A stretch of 64,000 nucleotides of DNA from Microbacterium sp. Root180 (GCF_001428485.1 NZ_LMHS01000003.1:62001-126000); one strand, 5' to 3'; positions 27,349-36,168 are shown, counted from the stretch's first letter. The notes: generated by a model not told the origin, from the sequence alone. Translations and numbers: made by a program.

Positions 27349-28803
27349 CTACCGCTCCGGGAGCCCGATGAGCTCGTCCTGCCGCGGCGCGTAGTCGATA
27401 TGCCCGCCGTCGGCGTCGAAGGCCTGTACCGGGCGGCGTGGCGACCAGGGCTCCCATCCGGGGTCGCCGTCGACCACGAACGACACCCACGCGTGGTGCG
27501 TCGCGTCGGCGAGTGCGCGCGGGCCGTCGCGTCCGCCCAGCGCGATCGCGTCGGGGGTGTCGAGGCGATCGAACACGAAGCCGAGCTCCATCGCATGTGC
27601 CGCCCCGAGTCCGTCGACGGGGCTGCGCCACCGGAACTCGTACACCCACGTGGGAGCGCCGCGATCCGTGCGGCTGTCGGCGAACCGCGTGATCGGGCCG
27701 CGCAGCAGCACGTCGGTCATCACCTCGCCCAGCAGCTGACCGGGCGACGCGTCGGGACTGCGTCGACGATGCGCTTCGAGCACCCGCTTGGGCACGCGCG
27801 CCGCCATGCGCGCGAGTGACAAGGTGGCCGCGGTGATCCGGTCGATCGCGCCACCGGGCACGAACCAGAGGCGATACTCCTCGCTGGTGCTGCCGATGAG
27901 CACCGGGATGCCGCGTCCCGCACCCGCGAGCAGCGCGTCGAGCGGGTTCTCGGGCACGGTCTCGCCGTCGATCACCAGCGCGACGGTCGGTCCGCGGCCG
28001 AGGGGAGAGCCCCCTGCCGCGACCTCGGTCTGCGCCGCGACGAGGTCGTCCGCAGCGACGCCGGCGAAACCGTCCCGCGTCGGCGCGACTTCGAGACGCT
28101 TGGCGATGGCGCGCGTCATCCGGCTCGCCTTCCTCGGCGGCTGGGCGACCAGGGGTCCACTCTGCAGGATGGCGCGGTCGAACAGTTCCCCGGCATGGGG
28201 AAGGGCGAGCAGCGCGGTGAGCGTGTTCGCGCCCGCGGACTGCCCCATCGCCGTCACCCGGGCGGGGTCTCCCCCGAAGGCGGCGATCTCGCGCCGTACC
28301 CAGCGCAGCGCCGCCTCCTGGTCGAGCACGCCCAGGTTCTTCGGCGCGTCGTCGAGGACGGCGAAGCCCTCCTGTCCGAGCCGGTACTGCACCGAGACGT
28401 AGACGATGCCGTGGCGCGCGAACGACGCGCCGTCGTACCCGGTGAGCGCGGCCGAGCCCCGGCTCAGGGCGCCGCCGTGCACGAAGACCAGGACGGGCAT
28501 CGGCCCCCGATCGGCGCGGTCCGACGGGGTCCAGACGTTCACCGTGAGGAAGTCGTCGCCGGCGACCTCGACCGTCGGCAGGTACGGGGCGAGGGCCGGC
28601 GGGTACACCGCCTGCGGTGCCGTCGCACCGAAGGCGGCGGCATCCCGCTCCCCTTCCCAGTGGGGAGGCGCAGCGGGAGCCCGGAACCGGAGCTCGCCGA
28701 CCGGCGGAGCCGCGTACGGGATGCCGAGGTACTTGTCGATCCCGCCCTCGCTCGCGCCGCGCACGAGCCCGCTCGAGAGCGACAGGACGGGGGAATCGGG
28801 CAT
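27349..28803 (-). CDS. Type-B carboxylesterase/lipase
   Basis: A 484-residue esterase of the para-nitrobenzyl esterase family. The N-terminal FRAPAAPPHWEGERDA and the block EDFLTVNVW-like DDFLTVNVWTP are typical. The nucleophile motif is GQSAGA rather than the usual GESAGA. The oxyanion-hole glycines are in VLVFVHGGAL. The catalytic Glu is probably in GSTSEEYRLWF and the His near LGAAHAMELGFVF. No signal peptide, so it acts in the cytoplasm. It forms a two-gene unit with the alpha/beta hydrolase. Confidence 0.9.
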   Translation of the reverse strand: MPDSPVLSLSSGLVRGASEGGIDKYLGIPYAAPPVGELRFRAPAAPPHWEGERDAAAFGATAPQAVYPPALAPYLPTVEVAGDDFLTVNVWTPSDRADRGPMPVLVFVHGGALSRGSAALTGYDGASFARHGIVYVSVQYRLGQEGFAVLDDAPKNLGVLDQEAALRWVRREIAAFGGDPARVTAMGQSAGANTLTALLALPHAGELFDRAILQSGPLVAQPPRKASRMTRAIAKRLEVAPTRDGFAGVAADDLVAAQTEVAAGGSPLGRGPTVALVIDGETVPENPLDALLAGAGRGIPVLIGSTSEEYRLWFVPGGAIDRITAATLSLARMAARVPKRVLEAHRRRSPDASPGQLLGEVMTDVLLRGPITRFADSRTDRGAPTWVYEFRWRSPVDGLGAAHAMELGFVFDRLDTPDAIALGGRDGPRALADATHHAWVSFVVDGDPGWEPWSPRRPVQAFDADGGHIDYAPRQDELIGLPER

Positions 28804-28886
28804 GCGGGTCTCCTCGCGTCATCTCGGCTCCTCGGCGCCGCGCAGCCGCGGTGGTCGAGAACCCCAGGATAGGGTGGCTGGGCGCC

Positions 28887-30086
28887 ATGACCGATCCAGC
28901 GAACACCGCGAGCGCGGCATCCTCGGCTCCCCCTCCGACCGGGAGCACCGGCGTCGTGCGCATCAAGCGCCGCGTGCCGTTCTGGGACAACGCCCGCTTC
29001 GCGTGCATCGTCCTCGTCGTCCTCGGCCACTCGGTGCAGCGCCTCACGTACGACTCCGACATCGCGCTCGGCCTCTACCTGCTCGTCTATGCGTTCCATA
29101 TGCCGGCATTCGCGATCATCTCCGGGTACTTCTCGAAGTCCGACGCTCCCAACCGCCGGCAGATGGCCCGCGTCATCACCGACATCCTCGTGCCCTACGT
29201 GATCTTCGAGGGTCTGTGGAGCCTCACCAAGTGGATCGTCGAGGGCAGCGCCAACCCCAACCTCACGGAGCCTTCCTGGACGCTGTGGTTCCTGCTCGCG
29301 CTGGGGATCTTCCGGCTCGTCCTGCCGTACCTCGCGCTGCTGCGCTGGCCGCTGCTGTGGACGGTGCTCATCTCGATCGGCGCGGGCTACCTGCCCAACA
29401 TCGACTCGACGTTCTCGCTCTCGCGGACGCTCGGGCTGCTCCCGTTCTTCACCCTCGGCTGGTGGCTGCGCGAGCACGACGTCGTCGCGCGCTTCGGCCT
29501 GCTTGCCCGGCGCCGGTGGGGCGTGACCCTGGCTGCGGTCGGCGTGTTCGCGCTCGCCGGGTGGTCGGCATGGTTCTTCGTCGACGACTGGCGCGCGATG
29601 AACCTGCGCGAGTGGCTGTTCTACGACGACAACTACGCCGCACTCGGCGGCACGCAATGGTGGGCGGGCGGCGTCCGCCTCGCGCTCATGGTCGTCGCGA
29701 TCGTGCTGAGCGCGGCGTTCTTCGCGCTGCTGCCCCTCGGGACCCACTGGTGGACGCACTTCGGGCAGTACACGATGTACGTCTACCTGCTCCACTCGTT
29801 CGTGCTCTATCCCTTCCGCGAGTCTGGAGCGCTTCGCGACCTCGAACCGACGTGGCTGTGGCTTCCGATCGTGATCGTGGCGTCGGTGCTCATCGCGCTG
29901 GGACTTGCGACGAAACCGGTGCGGTGGGTGTTCCGCCCCCTCGTCGAGCCGCGTCCGGGGTGGCTGTTCACCGACCGCACGCTCGCGGGACGTGAAGGCC
30001 GTCGCAACGACCCGACCGGATCCCGTCGACCTCGCGCGCAGCCGAAGCCGCCACAGGCGCACGCCGATCCCCGTCAGAACGGATGA
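28887..30086 (+). CDS. Acyltransferase family 3-like membrane protein (fucose 4-O-acetylase type)
   Basis: A 399-residue polytopic protein. After a Pro/Ser-rich cytoplasmic start, the segment VPFWDNARFACIVLVVLGH holds the conserved His of the acyltransferase-3/NodX/YihG group. About ten hydrophobic segments follow and a basic, disordered tail closes the protein. Such enzymes transfer acetyl groups to envelope sugars or fatty groups. The acceptor is unknown. The ATG has only weak ribosome-site sequence; TAGGGT lies 11 bases upstream. Confidence 0.86.
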   Translation: MTDPANTASAASSAPPPTGSTGVVRIKRRVPFWDNARFACIVLVVLGHSVQRLTYDSDIALGLYLLVYAFHMPAFAIISGYFSKSDAPNRRQMARVITDILVPYVIFEGLWSLTKWIVEGSANPNLTEPSWTLWFLLALGIFRLVLPYLALLRWPLLWTVLISIGAGYLPNIDSTFSLSRTLGLLPFFTLGWWLREHDVVARFGLLARRRWGVTLAAVGVFALAGWSAWFFVDDWRAMNLREWLFYDDNYAALGGTQWWAGGVRLALMVVAIVLSAAFFALLPLGTHWWTHFGQYTMYVYLLHSFVLYPFRESGALRDLEPTWLWLPIVIVASVLIALGLATKPVRWVFRPLVEPRPGWLFTDRTLAGREGRRNDPTGSRRPRAQPKPPQAHADPRQNG

Positions 30087-30135
30087 GCCGGCGCACGGCG
30101 CCGGGAACGTCGGCCACGGCGTGTACGGTCGCGGG

Positions 30136-32259
30136 GTGAGCGACGACACGACCGAAGACCTGCATGCCGAGGCGCTCGAAGCTCTGCGCCGCCTGGTCGA
30201 CAGCGCGGACGCGTCGTTCCACGACGGCCAGTTCGAGGCGATCGAGACGCTCGTGCGCGGGCGCTCCCGGGCGCTCGTCGTCCAGCGCACCGGCTGGGGA
30301 AAGTCCGCGGTCTACTTCGTCGCCACCCTCCTTCTCCGCCGCCGCGGGACGGGGCCGACGATCCTGGTGTCGCCGCTGCTGGCCCTCATGCGCGATCAGG
30401 TCGCGGCGGCCGAGCGGGCGGGTGTCCGCGCAGCGAGCATCAACTCCGCCAACCCGCTCGAGTGGAACGACATCCTCGCCCGGCTGCGCTCCGACGAGCT
30501 CGACGTGCTCCTCGTCAGCCCGGAACGGCTGAACAACCCGAGGTTCCGCGACGAGCAGCTGCCTGCGCTCATGGCGCGCGTCGGGCTGCTGGTCGTCGAC
30601 GAGGCGCACTGCATCTCGGACTGGGGCCACGACTTCCGGCCCGACTATCGCCGTCTGCGCGACCTGATCGCGGGAATGCCCGTCGGCGTGCCGGTGCTGG
30701 CCACCACCGCCACGGCGAACGAGCGCGTGGTCCACGACGTCGAGGAGCAGCTCGGGTCCGGCGGCGTGGGCGTCCTCACGATCCGCGGGCCGCTTGCGCG
30801 CAAGTCGCTGCGCCTCGGGGTGCTGCGCTTGCCGGATGCCGCCACTCGGCTCGCGTGGCTGCTCAGCCACCTCGGCGACCTGCCCGGCAGCGGCATCATC
30901 TACGCCCTCACGGTGTCGGCGGCCGAAGACACCGCGCGACTGCTGCGCGAGGCCGGCCACGCCGTGCGGGCCTACACCGGGCAGACCGACCCCGCCGAGC
31001 GCGAGGAGTCCGAGCGACTGCTCAAGGAGAACCGCGTCAAAGCGCTCGTCGCCACGAGCGCGCTCGGAATGGGGTTCGACAAGCCCGACCTCGCATTCGT
31101 GCTGCACCTCGGTGCGCCGTCGACCCCGGTGGCGTACTACCAGCAGGTGGGCCGCGCCGGGCGGGCGTCCGACCGAGCCGACGTCCTGCTGCTGCCCGGG
31201 CCGGAGGATCAGGCGATCTGGCAGTACTTCGCAACGTCTTCGATGCCCGACGAGGCGAAGGCGACCGCGGTGCTCGACGAGCTCGCGCACGAAGGCGGCC
31301 CGCTCTCGACCGTCGCCCTCGAGGCCCGCGTCGACATCCGGCGGAGCCGGCTCGAGCTGCTCCTGAAGGTGCTCGACGTCGATGGGGCGGTCGCACGCGT
31401 GCAGGGCGGCTGGTTGTCGACCGGGCTGCCGTGGAGGTACGACGCCGAGCGCTACGGCCGCATCGCCGAGGCGCGCACCCGCGAGCAGCAGGCGATGATC
31501 GCGTACGAGACCACGACCGGCTGCCGGATGGAGTTCCTCCAGCGCGAGCTCGATGATCCCGCCGCCGCGCCCTGCGGGCGGTGCGACAACTGCACGGCGC
31601 CCTGGTATCCGACCGACGTCGCCGCCCAAGCGTCCGCGTCCGCGGACGCCGCGATGAACCGTGTCGGAGTCCTCGTCGAGCCCCGCGCCCAATGGCCCTC
31701 CGGCATGGACAAGCTCGGGCTCGGTCTTCGCGGCAACATCGCCCGCGACGACCGCCTCGAGCCCGGCCGGGTGCTCGCGCGACTCACCGATCTGGGGTGG
31801 GGCGGCCCGCTCCGCGCGCTGTTCGCCACGGGGACGCCCGACGCCGAGATCTCCCCATCCCTCGCAGACGCCTGCGTCCGGGTGCTGGCGGACTGGGAAT
31901 GGGAAACCCGCCCGGCCGCCGTCGTGGCGATGCCGTCGCGCTCGCGTCCGTTGCTGGTCGCCTCGCTCGCGCGCACCATCTCGGAGGTCGGACGCCTCCC
32001 CCTCCTCGGATCGCTCGCTCTCACCGCCGCGGCGCCCAGCGGCGACGGCGGGAACAGCGCGTATCGACTCGCGGGCGTGGCCGAGAGCTTCATGGTCGAA
32101 CCCGAACTCGCGGAGTCCCTGGCTGCCCTCGACGGCGCCCCGATCCTGCTGGTCGACGACCTGGTCGACAGCCGGTGGACCATCACGGTCGCCGGTCGGC
32201 TGCTGCGGCGGGCGGGAGCGGGGCCGGTGCTCCCGTTCGCGCTGGCCGCGCGCGCGTGA
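30136..32259 (+). CDS. RecQ-family DNA helicase with C-terminal phosphoribosyltransferase-like domain
   Basis: A 707-residue protein. The helicase core has TGWGKS (52-57) as Walker A, DEAHCISDWGHDFRPDY (from 155) and QQVGRAGR (336-343). The RecQ zinc domain uses Cys463, Cys480, Cys483 and Cys486. A C-terminal region (about 595-707) ends with ILLVDDLVDSRWT (670-682), the PRPP-binding loop of type I phosphoribosyltransferases. It would unwind DNA 3' to 5'; the role of the second domain is unknown. TACGGT lies six bases before the GTG start, so the mRNA may be leaderless. Confidence 0.92.
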   Translation: MSDDTTEDLHAEALEALRRLVDSADASFHDGQFEAIETLVRGRSRALVVQRTGWGKSAVYFVATLLLRRRGTGPTILVSPLLALMRDQVAAAERAGVRAASINSANPLEWNDILARLRSDELDVLLVSPERLNNPRFRDEQLPALMARVGLLVVDEAHCISDWGHDFRPDYRRLRDLIAGMPVGVPVLATTATANERVVHDVEEQLGSGGVGVLTIRGPLARKSLRLGVLRLPDAATRLAWLLSHLGDLPGSGIIYALTVSAAEDTARLLREAGHAVRAYTGQTDPAEREESERLLKENRVKALVATSALGMGFDKPDLAFVLHLGAPSTPVAYYQQVGRAGRASDRADVLLLPGPEDQAIWQYFATSSMPDEAKATAVLDELAHEGGPLSTVALEARVDIRRSRLELLLKVLDVDGAVARVQGGWLSTGLPWRYDAERYGRIAEARTREQQAMIAYETTTGCRMEFLQRELDDPAAAPCGRCDNCTAPWYPTDVAAQASASADAAMNRVGVLVEPRAQWPSGMDKLGLGLRGNIARDDRLEPGRVLARLTDLGWGGPLRALFATGTPDAEISPSLADACVRVLADWEWETRPAAVVAMPSRSRPLLVASLARTISEVGRLPLLGSLALTAAAPSGDGGNSAYRLAGVAESFMVEPELAESLAALDGAPILLVDDLVDSRWTITVAGRLLRRAGAGPVLPFALAARA

Positions 32260-32286
32260 CGCGCGCTTAACCCTCGGAAACAAACG

Positions 32287-32308
32287 GGCGGATGCTGCGG
32301 CATCCGCC
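32287..32308 (+). terminator. GGATGC-type hairpin between RecQ and the 2-oxoglutarate oxygenase
   Basis: Arms GGCGGATGC (32287-32295) and GCATCCGCC (32300-32308) enclose a four-base loop. It lies 28 bases after the RecQ stop and 12 bases before the next ATG. It can end the RecQ transcript. It also fills the place where a ribosome site for the next gene would be. Confidence 0.6.
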
Positions 32309-32320
32309 TACTCTCGCTGC

Positions 32321-33364
32321 ATGACCGACCTCAACCTGCCGATCCTCGACCTGTCCGAGCTCGATCACGGCCCGGAGGCCGCCGCGCGGTTCCGCGACGA
32401 CCTGCGCGCCGCCACGCACCAGGTCGGGTTCTTCTACCTCACCGGCACCGGTGTCACGCCCGACCTCGAAGCGCGACTGCACCGGGCCGCGCGGGACTTC
32501 TTCGCCCTGCCCGAGGCCGACAAGCTGGCGATCGAGAACGTCAAGAGCCCGCACTTCCGCGGCTACACCCGCATCGGCGGCGAGCGCACCCAGGGCAAGG
32601 TCGATTGGCGCGAGCAGATCGACATCGGCCCGGAGCGCGAGGCGATCTCCGACCCCGAGGCGGCCGACTTCTTCCGCCTGATCGGCCCGAACCTGTGGCC
32701 CGCGGCGCAGCCCGAGCTGCAGGACGTCGTCTCGGAGTGGCACGACCACCTCTCGGGAGTCGCCCGCAAGCTCCTTCGCGCGTGGGCGCTGTCGCTCGGC
32801 GCGCCCGAGAACTACTTCGACGAGCACTTCGGCGAGCCCTCGACGCTGATCAAGATCGTCCGCTACCCGGGCAAGGAGGATCCCACTCCGCAGCAGGGTG
32901 TCGGTGCCCACAAGGACTCCGGCGTGCTGACCCTCCTGTGGGTCGAGCCGGGCAAGGGCGGGCTCCAGGTGCAGCGTCAGGACGGCGCCACCGGGGAATG
33001 GCACTGGGTGGATGCACCGCCGGTGCCCGGCGCCTTCGTCGTCAACATCGGCGAACTCCTCGAGTACGCCACGCAGGGGTACCTCGTCGCAACGAATCAC
33101 CGCGTGATCTCGCCGCGCTACCCGGACGACCGCATCTCGGTGCCGTTCTTCTTCAACCCCGCGCTGGACAAGCGCCTTCCGCTGATCGAGCTTCCCGTCG
33201 AACTGGCCGGCGAGGCGCGCGGAGTCACCCAGGATCCGGCGAATCCGATCCACGCCCTCTACGGCGAGAACGCGCTCAAGTCGCGCCTGCGCGCGCATCC
33301 CGACGTCGCGGCCATCCACCACGCCGACCTCGTCGCAACCCGCGCCTCGGCCTCGACGTCGTAG
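32321..33364 (+). CDS. Isopenicillin N synthase-family 2-oxoglutarate/Fe(II) oxygenase
   Basis: A 347-residue non-haem iron oxygenase. The N-terminal DIOX_N domain includes THQVGFFYLTGTGV. The iron ligands are His and Asp in GAHKDSG and the distal His in TNHRVIS, with the following Arg of SPRYPDDRISVPFF for 2-oxoglutarate. The substrate is unknown; no biosynthetic cluster surrounds it. There is no ribosome site, and TACTCT lies six bases before the ATG, so a leaderless mRNA is likely. Confidence 0.92.
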   Translation: MTDLNLPILDLSELDHGPEAAARFRDDLRAATHQVGFFYLTGTGVTPDLEARLHRAARDFFALPEADKLAIENVKSPHFRGYTRIGGERTQGKVDWREQIDIGPEREAISDPEAADFFRLIGPNLWPAAQPELQDVVSEWHDHLSGVARKLLRAWALSLGAPENYFDEHFGEPSTLIKIVRYPGKEDPTPQQGVGAHKDSGVLTLLWVEPGKGGLQVQRQDGATGEWHWVDAPPVPGAFVVNIGELLEYATQGYLVATNHRVISPRYPDDRISVPFFFNPALDKRLPLIELPVELAGEARGVTQDPANPIHALYGENALKSRLRAHPDVAAIHHADLVATRASASTS

Positions 33365-33401
33365 CCCCGGCATCCGTCCCCGCCACTTCTGCGGAGATCG
33401 G

Positions 33402-33461
33402 CGGTTCTCCGGAGAGTTCGGCCCGGATCGGTCCGGAGAACCGGCGATCTCCGGAGAACCG
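33402..33461. repeat. Three copies of a 12-base repeat in the rpsO/oxygenase intergenic region
   Basis: CGGTTCTCCGGA occurs at 33402-33413, and its reverse complement TCCGGAGAACCG at 33432-33443 and 33450-33461. The arrangement is one inverted and one direct relation within 60 bases, and each unit contains the palindrome TCCGGA. The 186-base gap between the two convergent genes holds nothing else except the rpsO terminator. Confidence 0.8.
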
Positions 33462-33486
33462 GCGCGGGCAGCCCCGGCGAATGGAA

Positions 33487-33517
33487 GAAGGCCTCCCCAC
33501 ACCGTGGGGAGGCCTTC
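33487..33517 (-). terminator. rpsO terminator
   Basis: A perfect 14-bp stem (GAAGGCCTCCCCAC with its complement) encloses a three-base loop. It lies 36 bases after the rpsO stop. A pyrimidine-rich stretch follows on the minus strand. Confidence 0.85.
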
Positions 33518-33553
33518 ACAAGAATGTTCTGCGCGATAGAACGCTGGTCGCGA

Positions 33554-33823
33554 TTAGCGGCGCAGGCCGAGACGCTCGATGAGCGAGCGGTAGCGGTTGA
33601 TGTCGATGTCCTGGAGGTAACCCAACAGGCGACGACGCTGACCGACCATCAGGAACAGGCCACGACGCGAGTGGTGGTCGTGCTTGTGCTCCTTGAGGTG
33701 CTCGGTGAGGTCCTTGATGCGCTGCGTCAGCATCGCGACCTGCACCTCGGGGGATCCGGTGTCACCGGGGTGCGTCGCGTACTCTTCGATGATCGCCTTC
33801 TTGGCGTCTGATTCGAGCGGCAT
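33554..33823 (-). CDS. rpsO: 30S ribosomal protein S15
   Basis: An 89-residue protein of the normal S15 length. The core [17 protein letters not shown] and [21 protein letters not shown] are the rRNA-binding signature segments. It binds 16S rRNA at the central three-way junction during small-subunit assembly. AAGGGGA precedes the ATG. A -10-like TAGACT at 33915-33920 suggests a leader of about 85 bases, where S15 autoregulation could act. pnp, which usually follows directly, is 27 kb away on the same strand. Confidence 0.98.
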   Translation of the reverse strand: MPLESDAKKAIIEEYATHPGDTGSPEVQVAMLTQRIKDLTEHLKEHKHDHHSRRGLFLMVGQRRRLLGYLQDIDINRYRSLIERLGLRR

Positions 33824-33914
33824 AGATGGGATCCCCTTTCTCGTCGTTGCGCGGTGCCCGACGCCTGATGCGTGAGCTCTCTTTCTCCGCGGCCGATCAA
33901 ACGGCAACCTCAAG

Positions 33915-33920
33915 AGTCTA
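33915..33920 (-). promoter_or_regulatory. Probable -10 box of rpsO
   Basis: The minus strand reads TAGACT; a TTAACG lies 19 bases upstream as a weak -35. The divergent EamA gene has its own TAGAGT at 34032-34037. Confidence 0.45.
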
Positions 33921-34043
33921 CCAGCCCGGAAGACCCGGACGTTAACCGGCGCAGACGTAGTCCAACGGTCGCTCTGCGGCGGATTTCGGACGTCGCACTC
34001 GAGCGCGCCGCGGGGCGTCGCCTGCCCGGCGTAGAGTCGCCGG

Positions 34044-35075
34044 GTGCCCACCACCGACGCCCCGTCCGCCGACGCGTCGCGCGATCGGACGCCGTCGTCC
34101 GGCTGGATCACGACCCAGTTCGTGCTCGCCGGGATCGTGTGGGGTGCGAGCTTCCTGTTCATGAAGGTCGCGCTCACCGGCATCTCCCCGGCGCAGGTCG
34201 CGTGGACCCGCATCCTCCTGGGCGCGCTGACCCTCGGCGCCCTGGTGCTGCTGCGCCGCGAGGCGCTCTCGCGCAGCCTGAAGGTGTGGGCGCATCTCCT
34301 GGTGCTGGGCCTCACGTTCTGCGTGATCCCGTTCCTGCTCTTCTCGTGGGCGCAGCAGCACGTGAGCTCCGGTGTCGCGAGCATCTTCAACGCGACCACG
34401 CCCATCATGACGGCGATCATGGCGTGGCTCGTCTTCCGCGTCGAGAAGCTCCGGCTGCTCCAGGTGCTCGGGATCGGCGTCGGCATCCTGGGCGTCGTCG
34501 TCATCATCGCGCCGTGGCAGGGCATCTCTCTCGACGGCAGCCTCGTGGCGGAGCTGGCGATCCTGGGGGCGACCGCGAGCTACGGCTTCAGCTTCGCCTA
34601 CATGCGCAAGTTCGTGTCGAACACGGGGATGTCGGCGCTCGGGTTCACCTTCGGGTACATCGCGATGGCCGGCGTGGTCATGGCGCTGCTCACGCCCTTC
34701 CTCGTGCTCACGCCGGTGGCTCTCGATGTGCCGATCATCGTCAGCCTCGTGCTGCTCGGATGCCTCGGCACAGCGATCGCCTACGTGTGGAACCAGAACA
34801 CGGTCCGCGCGTGGGGACCGACGCGGGCCTCGACGGTGACCTACATCACCCCGGTGGTGGGCGTGATCCTCGGCATCCTGATCCTCGGCGAGACGGTGAC
34901 GTGGAACGAGCCCGCCGGCGCGCTGATCGTCTTCCTCGGCATCCTGCTCGCACAAGACCGCCTCCGGCTGCGACGCCGGAACGACGAAGGGACGGATGCC
35001 GCGGCATCCGTCCCCCCATCCGCCGAGGCGGACGATCTCAGTCCTGCTGCAGAGCGCCCTGCAGGTCGAGCGTGA
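34044..35075 (+). CDS. EamA/DMT-family membrane exporter
   Basis: A 343-residue protein with ten transmembrane segments in two EamA repeats ([18 protein letters not shown], then [21 protein letters not shown]). The RhaT/DMT family exports small metabolites; the substrate is unknown. TAGAGT is six bases before the GTG start, which has no ribosome site, so a leaderless mRNA is predicted. A perfect 26-base palindrome lies inside the 3' coding end, and the last 38 bases overlap the convergent yceI-like gene. Confidence 0.9.
   Translation: MPTTDAPSADASRDRTPSSGWITTQFVLAGIVWGASFLFMKVALTGISPAQVAWTRILLGALTLGALVLLRREALSRSLKVWAHLLVLGLTFCVIPFLLFSWAQQHVSSGVASIFNATTPIMTAIMAWLVFRVEKLRLLQVLGIGVGILGVVVIIAPWQGISLDGSLVAELAILGATASYGFSFAYMRKFVSNTGMSALGFTFGYIAMAGVVMALLTPFLVLTPVALDVPIIVSLVLLGCLGTAIAYVWNQNTVRAWGPTRASTVTYITPVVGVILGILILGETVTWNEPAGALIVFLGILLAQDRLRLRRRNDEGTDAAASVPPSAEADDLSPAAERPAGRA
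34989..35014 (-). terminator. 26-base perfect palindrome within the EamA 3' coding end
   Basis: The palindrome has 13-base arms centred at 35001/35002; each arm ends in GGATGCCG or CGGCATCC. It lies 24 bases beyond the yceI-like stop on the minus strand, so it is well placed as that gene's terminator, but it encodes residues of EamA on the plus strand. Confidence 0.65.
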
Positions 35076-35601
35076 TGGTGATGTCCTTGCCCACGAGCAC
35101 GCCGCCGGTCTCGAGCGCGGCGTTCCAGGTGAGTCCGAAGTCCTCGCGGTTCACGACCGTCTTCGCCGTCGCGCCGGCCTTGTAGTTGCCCCACGGGTCG
35201 GTGCCGAAGCCGCCGAACTCGAACTCGAATGAGACGGGCTTGGTGATGCCGCGGATCGTCAGGTCACCGTCGACGAAGAAGTCGTCGCCTTTGACGTGGG
35301 CACCCGTGGAGACGAACTCCATGGTCGGGTGGTTCTCGACGTCGAAGAAGTCGGCTGAGCGCAGGTGGTTGTCGCGTCCGTCGTCCTTCGTGTCGACCGA
35401 GGTGACGTCGACGCTGGCCTCGACCTTGGCGTCGAGCGGGTTCTCCGGCGCGATCAGCGTGGCGCTCTTCATGCCGAAGGTGCCGCGCACCTTCGAGATC
35501 ATCATGTGACGCACGCTGAAGGTCACCTCGCTGTGCGACGGATCGAGCACCCAGGTGCCCGTCTTGTAGCCGGGAACGTCGATCGTGGTGGAGTCGGTCA
35601 T
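35038..35601 (-). CDS. YceI-family protein
   Basis: A 187-residue protein of the YceI lipid-binding beta-barrel family. Signature segments are TWVLDPSHSEVTFSVRHMMISKVRGTF at the start (quoted in part: DPSHSEVTFSVRH), then DVTSVDTKDDGRDNHLRSADFFD and GDLTIRGITKPV. The family binds polyprenoid or amide lipids. There is no signal peptide, so this version is cytoplasmic. GAAGGAAG precedes the ATG. Confidence 0.93.
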   Translation of the reverse strand: MTDSTTIDVPGYKTGTWVLDPSHSEVTFSVRHMMISKVRGTFGMKSATLIAPENPLDAKVEASVDVTSVDTKDDGRDNHLRSADFFDVENHPTMEFVSTGAHVKGDDFFVDGDLTIRGITKPVSFEFEFGGFGTDPWGNYKAGATAKTVVNREDFGLTWNAALETGGVLVGKDITITLDLQGALQQD

Positions 35602-35690
35602 GCTCTTCCTTCGTCTGGGGAGTGCCGCGGACGCGGCGGCATGACGTATCCAACGTGCGGCGGCGCGTTCTATTCCCATGAATAGAAAAA

Positions 35691-35722
35691 AGAGGGGCGG
35701 ATGCCGCGGCATCCGCCCCTCT
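35691..35722 (-). terminator. Terminator of the FKBP gene
   Basis: A perfect 32-base palindrome (16-base arms, each containing GGATGCC or GGCATCC) is followed on the minus strand by a run of six T residues and then CTATT. This is the best classical intrinsic terminator in the window. It lies 20 bases past the stop. Confidence 0.9.
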
Positions 35723-35742
35723 CGGAGCTGTGTGCGGGCCGG

Positions 35743-36111
35743 TCAGCCGACCGCGATGAGGTCGATGATGAACACGAGGGTCTTGCCGCCGAGGAAGTGG
35801 CCGCCGGCAGGACCGTAGGCGAGGTGAGGCGGGATCACGAGCTCGCGGCGGCCGCCGACCTGCATGCCGGGGATGCCGTCCTGCCAGCCCTGGATCAGGC
35901 CGCGGAGCGGGAACTGGATGCTCTCACCGCGGCTCCACGAGGAGTCGAACTCCTCGCCGGTCTCGTACTCGACACCGGCGTAGTGCACGGTGACGGTGTC
36001 GCCGGGCTTCGCCTCGGCGCCGTCGCCCACGATGATGTCGCGGATGACGAGGTCGGTCGGAGCCGGGCCCTCGGGGGCGTCGAACTCGGGCTTGGTGCGG
36101 TCGTCAGTCAT
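35743..36111 (-). CDS. FKBP-type peptidyl-prolyl cis-trans isomerase
   Basis: A 122-residue single-domain FKBP. The core has VTVHYAGVEYETGEEFDSSW, then LIQGWQDGIPGMQVGGRREL and IPPHLAYG, which carry the usual active-site residues (Tyr, Asp, Trp, Tyr). It catalyses proline isomerisation during folding in the cytoplasm. The ATG at 36111 has TTGGAT six bases before it and TTGACC 17 bases further upstream, a clean leaderless promoter. Confidence 0.95.
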   Translation of the reverse strand: MTDDRTKPEFDAPEGPAPTDLVIRDIIVGDGAEAKPGDTVTVHYAGVEYETGEEFDSSWSRGESIQFPLRGLIQGWQDGIPGMQVGGRRELVIPPHLAYGPAGGHFLGGKTLVFIIDLIAVG

Positions 36112-36117
36112 GGTTCC

Positions 36118-36146
36118 ATCCAACCCGAGCCGGTCGCCGGGGTCAA
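36118..36146 (-). promoter_or_regulatory. Promoter of the FKBP gene
   Basis: On the minus strand the -35 TTGACC (36141-36146) and the -10 TTGGAT (36118-36123) are separated by 17 bases. The predicted start point coincides with the ATG at 36111. Confidence 0.65.
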
Positions 36147-36168
36147 CGCGAGCAGCGCTCATGACAAG

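Noticed and set aside
27338-29062. Frame extending the alpha/beta hydrolase upstream to 29062
   Set aside because: It is the antisense/shifted frame of the type-B carboxylesterase gene; the hydrolase domain begins at 27337.
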